From the NCBI GenBank assembly GCA_032358255.1, contig JAULBX010008107.1, positions 54,483 to 118,482 of the forward strand: a stretch of 64,000 nt of DNA. Direction: 5' to 3'. Of the stretch, positions 1-8,374 are shown piece by piece (positions within the stretch are counted from its first letter, which is position 1; each line of letters starts with the position of its first letter). A program made the translations under genes and the position numbers. A model generated the notes under the pieces. It had not been told where the DNA came from and did not search any database. It saw nothing but the letters and a program-made list of their open reading frames with translations. This stretch comes from Heterotrichella gracilis. Its lineage: Eukaryota; Sar; Xanthophyceae; Tribonematales; Xanthonemataceae.

Positions 1-84
1 TACGATGGACTCCCAATTACGGCAAATCACATTACCACTGAAATCAAAGCTAATTTATCCTTATCACCAAAAATACATTCTTAA
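1..84 (+). CDS. korA: 2-oxoacid:ferredoxin oxidoreductase alpha subunit, C-terminal end (partial)
   Basis: Only the last 27 codons are in the window, read in frame 1 to a TAA at 82-84. The visible tail includes YDGLPITANHI, which resembles the C-terminus of KorA-type alpha subunits (2-oxoacid:acceptor oxidoreductases). The stop directly abuts the ATG of the beta-subunit gene, the usual korA-korB order, so the two are almost certainly cotranscribed and translated as a complex. The assignment rests on this tail plus context; the body of the gene lies outside the window. Confidence 0.75.
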   Translation, partial: YDGLPITANHITTEIKANLSLSPKIHS

Positions 85-1137
85 ATGAGTTACGTTCGTC
101 CTAAATTTCGTCATCCCGCACTGCCAAAAAATAAACTGGGATATAGTGTTGATTATTATGAAGGTTCCCTTTCAACCTTATGCGCAGGCTGTGGACATGA
201 TTCCATCAGTGCTTCAGTGGTACAGGCTTGTTATGAATTAAATATAGAGCCACATAAAGTGGCCAAATTATCGGGCATTGGTTGTTCCTCAAAAACGCCG
301 GCTTATTTTTTAAGTAACTCCCATGGATTTAATTCTGTACACGGACGTATGCCTTCGGTAGCAACAGGTGCTAATTTAGCCAACCGTGATCTGATCTATT
401 TTGGTGTATCAGGTGATGGTGATACAGCAAGCATTGGTATGGGACAATTTGTTCATGTGATCCGCCGTAATTTAAATATGGTGTATGTGGTGATGAACAA
501 TGGTTGTTATGGATTAACCAAAGGTCAGGATTCAGCCACAGCAGATAATGGTTCTAAAAATAAGAGCGGGAACATCAATCCCTTTGAATCCATTGATCTG
601 GCAAGTTTAGCCATTGAGTTAGGTGCTACATTCGTTGCTCAAAGTTTTTCTGGAGATAAAGCACAACTGGTCCCTTTGATGAAGGCCGCCATGAAACATC
701 CGGGCTTTGCCTTCATTAATGTGATTTCCCCTTGTGTGACGTTCAATAATAATTCCGGTTCCACTAAATCTTACGATTATGTAAGAGAGCATGTTGAAGC
801 CACTTCCACACTGGATTTCGTGCCTGAAATGAAAGAGATCACTACCAGTTATGCAGAAGGAAGTAAACAAAAAGTAAAAATGCATGATGGGTCGTTTATT
901 CAATTGAATAAACTAGATAAAGACTGGGATCCTTTGAATAAACGTTCGGCGGTTACAGCCATCATGAACGCAAAAGATAAAGGAGAGATCTTAACCGGAT
1001 TGTTATACATGAATCCGGAGACACAAGACTTACATCACACCATTCATTCAAGCGATACGCCTTTGAACAGAATGGGAGAGAAAGAACTCTGTCCGGGTGC
1101 TGACATGTTGAAGGAGATCAATAACGAGTTTCGTTAG
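85..1137 (+). CDS. korB: 2-oxoacid:ferredoxin oxidoreductase beta subunit
   Basis: Thiamine-diphosphate-binding beta subunit of a 2-oxoacid (2-oxoglutarate or 2-oxoisovalerate type) oxidoreductase, which decarboxylates a 2-oxoacid to an acyl-CoA and reduces ferredoxin in the cytoplasm. The 350-residue length suits the family. Visible hallmarks are the Cys motif LCAGCGH (C33, C36) and GIGCSSK (C67) for the 4Fe-4S cluster, and the TPP/Mg motif GDGD at 110-113 followed by MNNGCYGLT at 137-145. The ATG at 85 follows the korA stop with no gap. Substrate cannot be settled from the sequence. A TAAG-type intergenic repeat starts about 8 bp after the stop. Confidence 0.93.
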   Translation: MSYVRPKFRHPALPKNKLGYSVDYYEGSLSTLCAGCGHDSISASVVQACYELNIEPHKVAKLSGIGCSSKTPAYFLSNSHGFNSVHGRMPSVATGANLANRDLIYFGVSGDGDTASIGMGQFVHVIRRNLNMVYVVMNNGCYGLTKGQDSATADNGSKNKSGNINPFESIDLASLAIELGATFVAQSFSGDKAQLVPLMKAAMKHPGFAFINVISPCVTFNNNSGSTKSYDYVREHVEATSTLDFVPEMKEITTSYAEGSKQKVKMHDGSFIQLNKLDKDWDPLNKRSAVTAIMNAKDKGEILTGLLYMNPETQDLHHTIHSSDTPLNRMGEKELCPGADMLKEINNEFR

Positions 1138-1144
1138 CAAGTTA

Positions 1145-1365
1145 ACCACTAAGTCCGATAGCTATCGGACACTAAGAGCACTAAGAAACACTAAGTGTTT
1201 TAAACCCTAAAGATACTATTGAGGAATTCAAAGTCTGCGATTTAATTGTTTGTATGCATTTCAATTATTTCAACAGAAGAGAAATCCTTGTAAATACTAT
1301 AACGGGGTTAAACCACTAAGTCCGATAGCTATCGGACACTAAGAGCACTGAGGAGCACTAAGTTT
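1145..1365. repeat. Two direct copies of a TAAG repeat with a CCGATAGCTATCGG palindrome
   Basis: Two copies (about 1145-1196 and 1313-1365) share ACCACTAAG, the palindrome CCGATAGCTATCGG and ACACTAAGAGCACT. They fill most of the gap between korB and the toxin gene. The palindrome could form a hairpin in RNA but lacks a following T-run, so it is not a clear intrinsic terminator. Relatives of the same family follow the stop codons at 3311 and 4895 and overlap the end of queG near 49494. Confidence 0.8.
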
Positions 1366-1421
1366 GTATAAACAAGTCTTAGTGGGGAGTTCAAGATGCC
1401 AGGTGATTTGAGGATCCTTCC

Positions 1422-1757
1422 TCAAAGATCTAAAACAACGCTTAGATTCATTTTTAATGTATGGATTTGGACTTTCGTTAGTTTACCTAATTTTTTTAAT
1501 AATCTTTTGTTGTCTATAGCGCGAATTTGATCAACAAGTACATCACTCGGTTTATCAATCTGACCCTTTTTTAAATGAACTCTAAGCAATACAATTTCCG
1601 GATTAATTTTTGAAGTTATGGGACATATAATTGTAGATGGATGATAGTCGTTCAGAAGATCTGTCTGAATAATAACTACAGGTCGTGTTTTACCGGGTTC
1701 TGTTCCCCGACTCGGGTTTAGGTCGGCAAGCCAAATCTCAAATTGTTTTATGTCCAT
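1422..1757 (-). CDS. mazF: MazF/PemK-family endoribonuclease toxin
   Basis: A 111-residue protein with the MazF/PemK plan: an N-terminal strand with IWLADLNP, then RGTEPGKTRPVVII at residues 17-30, a central CPITSK segment and a C-terminal helix region. Family members are sequence-specific mRNA interferases. The gene overlaps the 3' end of the upstream antitoxin gene by 20 bp, a typical arrangement for translational coupling of antitoxin first, toxin second. No truncation or frameshift is seen. It should be transcribed from the promoter at 1992-2023. The target RNA sequence is not predictable here. Confidence 0.9.
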   Translation of the reverse strand: MDIKQFEIWLADLNPSRGTEPGKTRPVVIIQTDLLNDYHPSTIICPITSKINPEIVLLRVHLKKGQIDKPSDVLVDQIRAIDNKRLLKKLGKLTKVQIHTLKMNLSVVLDL

Positions 1758-1977
1758 CTATCAGCTTTTCAAATTCATGTAATACATCCATAGAGTCTTT
1801 GCTAGTCAATTTGGATTCTTTAGAAAGTTGTTTTTTAAGTAGACGTCTTTTATTATAAAGGTTATAAATACTAACCGCTTCGTTAATGTATCGATTTCTT
1901 GCAAGTTTTAATTTTGATGTTATTTCTTCTGCTTCATCAAAAATCGAGTCGTCTAATTTTAAGGATAAGATTTTCAT
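1738..1977 (-). CDS. Antitoxin of the mazEF-like pair, probable ribbon-helix-helix protein
   Basis: A 79-residue protein starting MKILSLKLDDSIFDEAEEI. The short beta strand plus amphipathic helices is the layout of ribbon-helix-helix DNA-binding antitoxins, with a charged C-terminal tail that would neutralise the toxin. The ATG at 1977 is preferred over one 45 bp upstream (2022), because the upstream extension would overlap the promoter boxes and gives a non-conserved-looking hydrophobic leader. It lies upstream of and overlaps mazF by 20 bp. A 7-bp inverted repeat between the promoter boxes is a candidate autoregulatory operator. Confidence 0.82.
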   Translation of the reverse strand: MKILSLKLDDSIFDEAEEITSKLKLARNRYINEAVSIYNLYNKRRLLKKQLSKESKLTSKDSMDVLHEFEKLIDGHKTI

Positions 1978-1991
1978 GTGTATAATTTTTA

Positions 1992-2023
1992 CAAAGGTAT
2001 ATATAAAAAGTATATACTGCAAA
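1992..2023 (-). promoter_or_regulatory. Promoter and candidate operator of the toxin-antitoxin operon
   Basis: On the minus strand TTTG (2023-2020) is followed after 20 nt by TACCTTTG (1999-1992), an excellent match to the Bacteroidota -33/-7 consensus. The spacer contains the inverted repeat GTATATA (1997-2003) / TATATAC (2011-2017) with a 7-nt centre, a plausible binding site for the antitoxin. Distance from the -7 box to the ATG at 1977 is short, about 14 nt. Confidence 0.7.
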
Positions 2024-2474
2024 TGGCTTAGGATTGTGTTTTTTTTGAAGCATTTTTTAATTAAAGAATAGTTTATCGTTTAATAATCTACTTTTATCTA
2101 ATCAACAGCATTTTCTGAAACTTGATTCCTTCCATCAGGTATACACAAGAAATTAAAATTTATTGTATGTATAATCGACTTCAAAAAATCACCATTATCC
2201 TGGGTTTATTAACGCCGGTTTTATGGTTCCTAGGATAGACTAGTCTGTTTAACACAAAGGCACAGAGACACGGGGACACAGAGGCTGGGAGTGATCAGAA
2301 GCCAAACGAATCCCTTTCAAGACCCTAAAAAATATTTTGCGAAAAACATAGCAATCAGAAGTTCTTTAAATTGTACTTATTTGCGAAATCATATGTCAAA
2401 GCAAAATTTAAACGTCTAGTATAATAATTTCTTTTTTTGGCTGGAAATGAATTAAAAATTACGAAATTTAGTTC
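2024..2474. other. Intergenic stretch with one possible 23-codon ORF
   Basis: No convincing gene. At 2167-2238 (+) there is an ATG-to-TAG frame of 23 codons encoding a hydrophobic peptide (core IILGLLTPVLWFLG), which could be a remnant of a membrane protein or chance. Around 2252-2290 is a CACAGAG-type repeat like those at 11955 and 12050. No clear promoter consensus was found before 2475. Confidence 0.4.
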
Positions 2475-3311
2475 ATGAAAAAATTCTCTCATCTTTTTTT
2501 AGTAGTTGGATTTCTTGTAGTGTCTTTTTCGCTTAAGGCGCAAAATAAACAACTGATCAAACTCTGGCAAACATCAGCCACTTTAAAAACTCCGGAGTCG
2601 GTTGTTTTGGATAAAAACACCAATACCTTGTACTTCTCTAACATTGACGGTGCGCCGGATGCCAAGGACCAACAAGGCTCTATTGGAAAAATTGACGCGG
2701 ATGGAAAAAACTTAAACGTTGAATGGGTAAAGGGATTAAATGCCCCAAAAGGATTAGCCATATTTGGTTCAATGTTGTATGTTTCTGATCTGACGGAGTT
2801 GGTGGCCATAGATCTAAAAACACAAAAGATTGTTCAGCATTATCCGGTGGCCGGTGCAAAATTTTTGAATGATGTTACGGTTGATGATAAAGGTGTGATT
2901 TATGTTTCTGACATGCATACGGCCAAGGTGCATCGCATTGAAAACGGTAAAGTGAGTACCTATTTAGAAAATCAACCGGGTGTAAATGGTTTATTAGCGG
3001 TGGATTCGGATCTATTCTTACTTTGTAATGGGACTTTGTGGAAGGCGGATAAAGCAAAGCATCTGATGAAGATCATGGAGGGTATTGAGCCAAGCACCGA
3101 TGGTCTGGCCCAAACAGCAGACAAGGATTTTATTGTATCATGTTGGACCGGCATTATTTATTATGTTAACAGTGATGGCAGCAAATATCAATTACTCAAT
3201 ACACAAGATCTGAAAATAAACTCTGCGGATATTTATTTTGACAAAACAGGGAAGGTGTTGTATGTACCAACTTTTTTTGCGAATAAAATTGTGGCGTATC
3301 GCTTGGAGTGA
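2475..3311 (+). CDS. Secreted SMP-30/gluconolactonase-like beta-propeller protein
   Basis: 278 residues with a clear signal peptide (hydrophobic core LFLVVGFLVVSFS, likely cleavage after SLKAQ at residue 23), so periplasmic or exported. The rest consists of repeated propeller-type strands (VVLDKNTNTLYFSN, VTVDDKGVIYVSD, IYFDKTGKVLYVP) as in SMP-30/gluconolactonase/NHL propellers. Family members bind Ca2+ and hydrolyse lactones, but no specific substrate can be inferred. It stands alone; a TAAG repeat begins 3-4 bp after the stop. ATG start is supported by the signal peptide. Confidence 0.78.
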   Translation: MKKFSHLFLVVGFLVVSFSLKAQNKQLIKLWQTSATLKTPESVVLDKNTNTLYFSNIDGAPDAKDQQGSIGKIDADGKNLNVEWVKGLNAPKGLAIFGSMLYVSDLTELVAIDLKTQKIVQHYPVAGAKFLNDVTVDDKGVIYVSDMHTAKVHRIENGKVSTYLENQPGVNGLLAVDSDLFLLCNGTLWKADKAKHLMKIMEGIEPSTDGLAQTADKDFIVSCWTGIIYYVNSDGSKYQLLNTQDLKINSADIYFDKTGKVLYVPTFFANKIVAYRLE

Positions 3312-3314
3312 GAA

Positions 3315-3620
3315 ACCACTAAGACACGAAGAGCACTTAGAAGCACTTAGTTAGTTGTTACGGTATTTTTTAACTCAAAGTCCACAAAGGTAGAGGCAAC
3401 ACAAAGTTCACAAAGGAGGAATAATCATCGTGAGGAAAGGAGCGATCTAACACACATTATTTCTTTGTGTACTCTGAGAAACCTTTGTGTTCCTTGTGTT
3501 TAAAATAGTTAGTTGTTACGGTATTTTTTAACACAAAGTCCACAAAGGTAGAGGCAACACAAAGTTCACAAAGGAGGAATAATCATCGCGAGGCACGAAG
3601 CGATCTCAAACACAGTATTT
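3315..3620. repeat. TAAG repeat followed by a ~100-bp direct duplication
   Basis: A TAAG-family unit at 3315-3350 is followed by two near-identical ~100-bp copies starting at 3351 and 3509 (offset 158 bp). Each begins TTAGTTGTTACGGTATTTTT and contains ACACAAAG...TTCACAAAGGAGG. The copies differ at only a few positions in their first 90 bp, so the duplication looks recent. A diverged relative appears near 44418-44470. Confidence 0.85.
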
Positions 3621-3890
3621 AAAAAAAGTGAGCCACAGATGACGCAGATTACACTGATCTGTGTGTATTGGAAGGCCTAAACCCAATAGTTGTTGGATTT
3701 CGCGGATTGATTTTTCGCAAGCAAAAAATTTGAAATCGAACTATTTTTCAAAACTCTGAAGGATTCGTTTGGAAAGATAGCTCGGAGGCACTGAGACACA
3801 GAGAAGAACCCTCGCGATGAATAAAGACCGTAATAGCGAGCGACAGATAATGATTGCACAAGGAGCGAAGCAATCTCACAGACAGTTAGA
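3598..3890. repeat. ~290-bp dispersed repeat, copy A
   Basis: This stretch aligns by eye along its length with 12239-12527: AAGCGATCTC at the start, the GATCTGTGTGTATTGGA block, TTGTTGGATTTCGCGGATTG, a TTTTTCGCAAGC near-hairpin, GAAGGATTCGTTTGGAAA and a closing GCGAAGCAATCTCACA. Neither copy has a convincing ORF, so it is a non-coding dispersed element. The rest of the gap up to 4043 shows nothing else. Confidence 0.8.
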
Positions 3891-4043
3891 GCATTGCATG
3901 AGATCGCCTCGGAAACTAAGTGATCGAATACAAATTTTCTCTTTGCCATTCGAAGCTCGGCGCCTTCCGAGGCAAGTCTTTGTTTAAAATCCCATCCTTG
4001 TAACCAAAGCAGATATTATTAGTTATGAGTCAAAACAGCTATC

Positions 4044-4895
4044 ATGAAACGTATTATTTTAATGTTGAGTATTGGTATCATACTACAACTCAAAGCGAAT
4101 CAAAGGACACTAACTTTACAGGAGGCTTTGGATAAAAAATATGTCAAAGCGGAAGCTAAAAGTCTGGGAGGCTATCAAGGATATTGCATCCAACTTCAAC
4201 TTAAAAATTTAAGTAAAGAGTCTTTATACATTACAGTAGAGGCGGGGAGAAGATTAAATTCTCTGGACGATCAGTATCAGGATATTTTGATCGTGAAGGA
4301 AGAAGTGATCGTATTAAATAGTAAGGAGCAGAAAACATTTTCTGTAAAAGGTTATTGTTGTCAAGCCAATAACCGTTGTCCGCTTAAACAAAGTAAATAT
4401 GACATAAATAAATTAGGAGATAGTAATTTAGTGAAGGTGGCGAAATATTTATCAGCAAATGAATTTGATCAGGGTGCTGAACAAGAGGCTGTTTGGGCCT
4501 TGAGTGATAATCGCCCGGCGGCAAACATTGCAACAATGAATGATTCTTTATTACAACCATTAAGAGAAACTATTGCCGGACTGAAAGGAGAAGTTTTGCC
4601 TTGGTACAGGATCATTTCAAAAAGGTATGTTACACGATTGGGAACTATTGTGAGCATTCCTTTTCATTTACAAGGGGAATTGTATTATTCGAATCCAACG
4701 GATGATTATGTTACTCTGAGTGTAAAGAACGAAGATGGATTGCCGGTTTGTTTGATCAAAACACAGTGGTTGAAGTCGGAGGTGAGTGCCGTGTATAAAT
4801 TAGATCTGCCGGTTGGAGGTTTAGATAAAGGAAAATATGTGGTAGAGTTAAGGACGGGAACGAGGGAATTGAGTAGGAGGGAGTTTGTGTTGTAG
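4044..4895 (+). CDS. Secreted protein of unknown function
   Basis: 283 residues, not recognised. A short N-terminal signal sequence (IILMLSIGIILQLKA, residues 4-18) suggests export. A cysteine-rich patch YCCQANNRCP lies at about residues 103-112, preceded by an Ig/DUF-like strand region (LQLKNLSKESLYITVEAG). The C-terminal ~60 residues look like a beta-sandwich ending VELRTGTRELSRREFVL, similar in feel to C-terminal sorting or carbohydrate-binding sandwiches, but not a clear type IX signal. It is monocistronic, with repeats on both sides. Confidence 0.7.
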   Translation: MKRIILMLSIGIILQLKANQRTLTLQEALDKKYVKAEAKSLGGYQGYCIQLQLKNLSKESLYITVEAGRRLNSLDDQYQDILIVKEEVIVLNSKEQKTFSVKGYCCQANNRCPLKQSKYDINKLGDSNLVKVAKYLSANEFDQGAEQEAVWALSDNRPAANIATMNDSLLQPLRETIAGLKGEVLPWYRIISKRYVTRLGTIVSIPFHLQGELYYSNPTDDYVTLSVKNEDGLPVCLIKTQWLKSEVSAVYKLDLPVGGLDKGKYVVELRTGTRELSRREFVL

Positions 4896-4897
4896 AA

Positions 4898-5289
4898 CCA
4901 CTGAGACACTCAGGGCACTAAGATTCACGCAGGAGTATTATTTAGTTAGGTGCAGTAGGCAGTATGCAGAGGGCAGGTGTCAAAACATTGAAAAAGTTTT
5001 ATTCAAATTGACTCAGTTTAACTTTTCCAAAGTTCTACCAGTGGGTTTGAGTTGGCAGGAGGCAGGGGCAGCAAGCAGGGTGCTTTGGCGGTTAAGGTGC
5101 GATGGAAAAACCCTTCAAGAGTTTCAAACTCTTGAAGGGTTTTGCGGGGTTTATAATTTATTTAGAAAAAACAATTGTGGCTTCGAGAGCCTCAGCCACC
5201 GGGCTTCGAGAGCCTCAGCCACCGTGTTCTCTGAGTCTAAGTGCCTCCCGAGGCGAGCTCGGGACAAGTCCTGCGTTGAAAATAGACGT
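4898..5289. repeat. Intergenic repeat region between convergent genes
   Basis: It starts 3 bp after the 4895 stop with an ACCACTGAGACAC TAAG-family unit, then a GGCAGG-rich stretch, the strong hairpin at 5107-5143, and two direct copies of GGCTTCGAGAGCCTCAGCCACC at about 5180 and 5204. No gene was found; reading frames here are repeat-derived. Confidence 0.7.
5107..5143. terminator. Bidirectional hairpin terminator between the 4044 gene and glyA
   Basis: An 18-bp perfect stem: AAAACCCTTCAAGAGTTT (5107-5124), a single central C, then its exact complement (5126-5143). The arms end in A-runs and T-runs, giving a U-tract on either strand, as expected for a shared terminator between convergent genes. 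It could equally be a copy of a dispersed hairpin repeat. Confidence 0.6.
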
Positions 5290-6564
5290 TTACGCAAACA
5301 AGGGAAACTTCTCCATCATGGTATTCACCTTCTTCTTCACCTTGGCTAATTCTTTTGGATGGTCTTTGTGTTTTAAAACGTTGTCGATTAATTCTACAAT
5401 TTTAAGACAGTCTTTTTCTTTTAAACCTCTGGTGGTGATGGCCGGAGAACCAATGCGGATGCCTGAAGTTACGAAGGCTGATTTGTCATCAAAAGGCACC
5501 ATGTTTTTATTTACGGTGATGTTTACTTGTTCGAGTGCCGCTAAGGCTTCTTTGCCATTAATGTTTTTATTGCGCAGATCAATTAAGAACATATGATTGT
5601 CGGTTCCTTTTGAAACCAGATTATATCCCAGATCATTAAATCCTTTGGCCATAGCCTGCGCATTTTTTACCACCTGAATACAATAGTGCATGTAATCATC
5701 TGTTAAGGCTTCTCCGTAAGCTACTGCTTTTGCAGCAATCACGTGTTCCAGCGGACCACCTTGTGTGCCGGGAAAAACCGCCATATCCAGAAGATGACTC
5801 ATCATTTTGATTTCTCCTTTGGGTGTTCTTTCTCCAAAGGGATTTTCAAAATCTTTGCCCATCATGATCATTCCACCTCTTGGTCCGCGTAATGTTTTAT
5901 GCGTGGTAGTCGTTACAATGTGACAATATGGTAAAGGATCATTTAGAATTCCTTTGGCAATTAAGCCACTCGGGTGAGAAATATCGGCTAATAAAAGGGC
6001 TCCGATACTGTCTGCTATTTTGCGCAAACGCACATAGTCCCAATCGCGGGAATAGGCACTGGCACCACAAATGATCATTTTTGGTTTTTCTGATTTTGCT
6101 GTTGCTTCTAAAGTGTCGTAATTAATGACTCCTGTTTCTTTTTCTACACCATAAAAAACCGGACGGTACAATTTTCCCGAAAAGTTAACAGCAGAACCGT
6201 GTGTTAAATGACCACCATGGGAGAGGTCTAATCCTAAGATGGTATCACCCGGTTTTAAACAAGCCAGCATCACTGCGGCATTGGCTTGTGCGCCGGAGTG
6301 TGGTTGTACATTTACCCAAGCGGCACCAAATAATTCTTTGGCACGGTCAATGGCTAATTGTTCAATAATATCCACCACTTCGCAGCCGCCGTAATACCGT
6401 TTAAATGGTAGGCCTTCAGCATATTTATTAGTTAACACAGAACCCATAGCCTGCATCACTTGTTTGCTCACGTAGTTCTCAGAGGCAATGAGTTCAATGC
6501 CTGAAGTTTGACGGTGCAATTCTTCTTTGATTAATTTAAAAACGGCGGTATCTTTTTTTATCAT
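5290..6564 (-). CDS. glyA: Serine hydroxymethyltransferase
   Basis: A PLP enzyme that interconverts serine and glycine and loads tetrahydrofolate with a one-carbon unit. The 424-residue product has the family landmarks: [11 protein letters not shown] near the start, [13 protein letters not shown], the HGGHLTHG segment, and [14 protein letters not shown], which holds the PLP-binding lysine. The ATG at 6564 is chosen over one 84 bp upstream, because MIKKDTAVF fits the family start and the ATG overlaps the stop of the upstream membrane-protein gene (ATGA), suggesting translational coupling. C-terminus is complete. Confidence 0.95.
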   Translation of the reverse strand: MIKKDTAVFKLIKEELHRQTSGIELIASENYVSKQVMQAMGSVLTNKYAEGLPFKRYYGGCEVVDIIEQLAIDRAKELFGAAWVNVQPHSGAQANAAVMLACLKPGDTILGLDLSHGGHLTHGSAVNFSGKLYRPVFYGVEKETGVINYDTLEATAKSEKPKMIICGASAYSRDWDYVRLRKIADSIGALLLADISHPSGLIAKGILNDPLPYCHIVTTTTHKTLRGPRGGMIMMGKDFENPFGERTPKGEIKMMSHLLDMAVFPGTQGGPLEHVIAAKAVAYGEALTDDYMHYCIQVVKNAQAMAKGFNDLGYNLVSKGTDNHMFLIDLRNKNINGKEALAALEQVNITVNKNMVPFDDKSAFVTSGIRIGSPAITTRGLKEKDCLKIVELIDNVLKHKDHPKELAKVKKKVNTMMEKFPLFA

Positions 6565-7037
6565 GATGGAAGTGTTTTTGTGTATAGTTTTTCTGATGCG
6601 ATCAAAATTAAACAAATAATGGGAGATTGTGCAATGCCCATTAACCAACGACTGAGGGTATAGGTGTCATCATAGGAAGGATCTTTAAAAAAATAACCAT
6701 ACACTGTGCTTAAAGCGGCGAGCAGAAATAGAAGAGCAAAGGTATAGACCACTAGTTTGGTGAAATAGCTTTTTGCGATTATTTTTTTTACTGCCAAATA
6801 ATTAGCGCCAAAAAACAAAGCGACGAAGAGCACTGTATACAGGTATTTAGAGTAATAGAGAGTATCATAGCTTACACTTCTGAAGGGTGTCATGATAGAT
6901 GGAAAAGGTGCTTCGGTGGTGGTATGATAATATTTTTCGTATAGAACCACGTTTAAATGCACGAAAAAAAATTCCCGGATGTATCCCAGAAAAGCGAATA
7001 TGAATATGAGGAGGAGGGACCAGGCGAGTTTGTTCAT
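6561..7037 (-). CDS. Small four-helix membrane protein, possibly exosortase-associated
   Basis: 158 residues with about four hydrophobic segments: [13 protein letters not shown] near residues 8-20, [16 protein letters not shown] near 67-82, [22 protein letters not shown] near 96-117, and [11 protein letters not shown] near 138-148. The loop has [10 protein letters not shown]. Not recognised with confidence. The same-strand position three genes from an exosortase suggests one of the small membrane proteins reported to accompany Bacteroidota exosortases, but that is inference. Its stop overlaps glyA's ATG, so it may simply be the first gene of a glyA operon. Confidence 0.7.
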   Translation of the reverse strand: MNKLAWSLLLIFIFAFLGYIREFFFVHLNVVLYEKYYHTTTEAPFPSIMTPFRSVSYDTLYYSKYLYTVLFVALFFGANYLAVKKIIAKSYFTKLVVYTFALLFLLAALSTVYGYFFKDPSYDDTYTLSRWLMGIAQSPIICLILIASEKLYTKTLPS

Positions 7038-7405
7038 GGGCTTGAATATTTTATTGTATTTTTAAACCACATAAGGGACATAAGACCACATAAGCAAAAA
7101 TAACCATTTTAGAAGTTTAAAGACATAAAAGAAAAAATAAACCACCCTTCGACAGCCTCAGGGCAAAGCATAAGAAACATAAGAGCACATAAGAAATTAA
7201 AACATATAAGGCATGTAAGGACATTTAAGAATAAAAGAACCACCCTTCAAGAAATAAACCACATAAGAAACATAAGAGCACATAAGTATAAAAAGGTTTT
7301 GAATCACCCTACGGCTGGGCTTAGAGGAACTATAAGGCATATAAGGTTATTTAAGAAAAAACGAATCACATAATTCAAAAAATCTACAATTCAAAAATTC
7401 AATAA
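7038..7405. repeat. ACATAAG-type tandem and dispersed repeats
   Basis: The gap consists largely of variants of ACCACATAAGNNACATAAGANCACATAAG (for example near 7063-7095, 7168-7195 and 7257-7287), with one CTTCGACAGCCTCAGGG unit near 7147. No gene. The same ACATAAG words recur at 46021-46410, and the ACTAAG words at 1145 and 3315 seem to be a sister family. Confidence 0.75.
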
Positions 7406-7933
7406 TTATTTTGCTATCTCCGAAAATCTATTTACCCAGATCATCCACAAGCAAAAAATAAAAGCATACACTAAAAAGGTAAAGGTGTAGGTGTGATTAA
7501 AGTTGAGGTACTCCGGAAAATAATTGGCAGTAAGGGCTAAGGCCACTACACGCAAAATGTTTAATACATGAATGGCCATAATGCCTGCAGGAATGAACCA
7601 TACTTTGTGTTTTTGGTTGCCGGGATACGCAATGATAAACACGGCGAATAAAGCAAAAAGTGTTATGGCGTTACAATTCGATCCTACCCAAACGCCATTC
7701 GAACCATCGATGCCAATCACCTGCATGTCCCGGTCTTGAAGCACTTTAAAGGTTTTGTAACCGATGAGATGTAGTACATAATCTGAACTTTCAATAATAG
7801 AACCAATAAAACGTTGATCATAATACGTGTAACGTTTTACAATAAACTGGTAAATGAGGTAAAGTGTTAGATAAAGAAAACCTGCTGTGAGAAGGAATTT
7901 GACAAAGGCATTAGAAGTAATACGCGCCTTCAT
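7406..7933 (-). CDS. Exosortase-family membrane peptidase
   Basis: A 175-residue multi-pass membrane protein with the three invariant exosortase residues in order: Cys in GSNCNAITLF (C87), Arg in NILRVVAL (R128) and His in FNHTYTFTF (H147). Family enzymes cut proteins at a C-terminal sorting signal and probably transfer them to the cell surface. Length and layout fit the short Bacteroidota classes (XrtF-like), but I cannot fix the subclass. It lies 11 bp downstream of a small protein that carries a matching tripartite tail, and close to a polysaccharide locus, a known association of exosortases. Confidence 0.88.
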   Translation of the reverse strand: MKARITSNAFVKFLLTAGFLYLTLYLIYQFIVKRYTYYDQRFIGSIIESSDYVLHLIGYKTFKVLQDRDMQVIGIDGSNGVWVGSNCNAITLFALFAVFIIAYPGNQKHKVWFIPAGIMAIHVLNILRVVALALTANYFPEYLNFNHTYTFTFLVYAFIFCLWMIWVNRFSEIAK

Positions 7934-7944
7934 AGAAGGGGAGT

Positions 7945-8172
7945 TTAAGAGATGCTTTCCGTTTTTTTACGGAGATCGTAGATCTTTTTAGCACCGTACA
8001 AACCGGCTGCTACCATTAAAAAGACAATTCCACCGTCAATGGGCACACAAGGAGGTGGCCAGCAACCGGGACTGCCTGTTGAACCACCACTTGGGGGAGG
8101 GGCAGGAGCTGCATACACGGCCTGAAGACCGAATAAGAAAAGAATGGTAAGGAGACTTTTTAATGTTTTCAT
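7945..8172 (-). CDS. Small secreted protein with PIDGG-type C-terminal sorting signal
   Basis: 75 residues. N-terminal signal peptide (LLTILFLFGLQAVYA, cut near residue 21), a short Pro/Gly/Ser linker with a Cys pair (CWPPPC, 37-42), then PIDGG (44-48), a hydrophobic helix (IVFLMVAAGLYGA, 49-61) and a basic tail (KKIYDLRKK). The motif + helix + basic order is the exosortase substrate layout, and the motif matches what is called PID-CTERM in Bacteroidota annotation. Almost nothing remains after removal of signals, so it may be a minimal or dedicated substrate of the exosortase 11 bp downstream. Confidence 0.85.
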   Translation of the reverse strand: MKTLKSLLTILFLFGLQAVYAAPAPPPSGGSTGSPGCWPPPCVPIDGGIVFLMVAAGLYGAKKIYDLRKKTESIS

Positions 8173-8182
8173 GTTGAAAGGG

Positions 8183-8214
8183 TAAATGTATAAAAAATCT
8201 TGAAATACAGCAAA
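8183..8214 (-). promoter_or_regulatory. Putative promoter of the sorting-signal protein / exosortase operon
   Basis: On the minus strand TTTG (8214-8211) is followed after 20 nt by TACATTTA (8190-8183), one base from the TAnnTTTG consensus. It sits 11 bp upstream of the ATG at 8172, comparable to the layout at the toxin-antitoxin promoter. Confidence 0.5.
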
Positions 8215-8374
8215 CGAGCAGGAATTATTTGGGGAAATTTAGCCAAATGAGTATTAATTGACGATAAGTTCGTGTATGGGTAACACACAGGAAAGGTACA
8301 ACAACAAGAGGACTTAATGGATTGCCTTCCTGAGATCCAACGGAATGTCATTCCGAACCGCCCCACCGGAATGC

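Noticed and set aside
1145-1196. CCGATAGCTATCGG palindrome as terminator of korB
   Set aside because: No T-run follows and the unit is a repeated intergenic word, so termination cannot be claimed.
5102-5596. Plus-strand ORF overlapping the glyA end
   Set aside because: Shadow of glyA and of a repeat/hairpin region; no family features.
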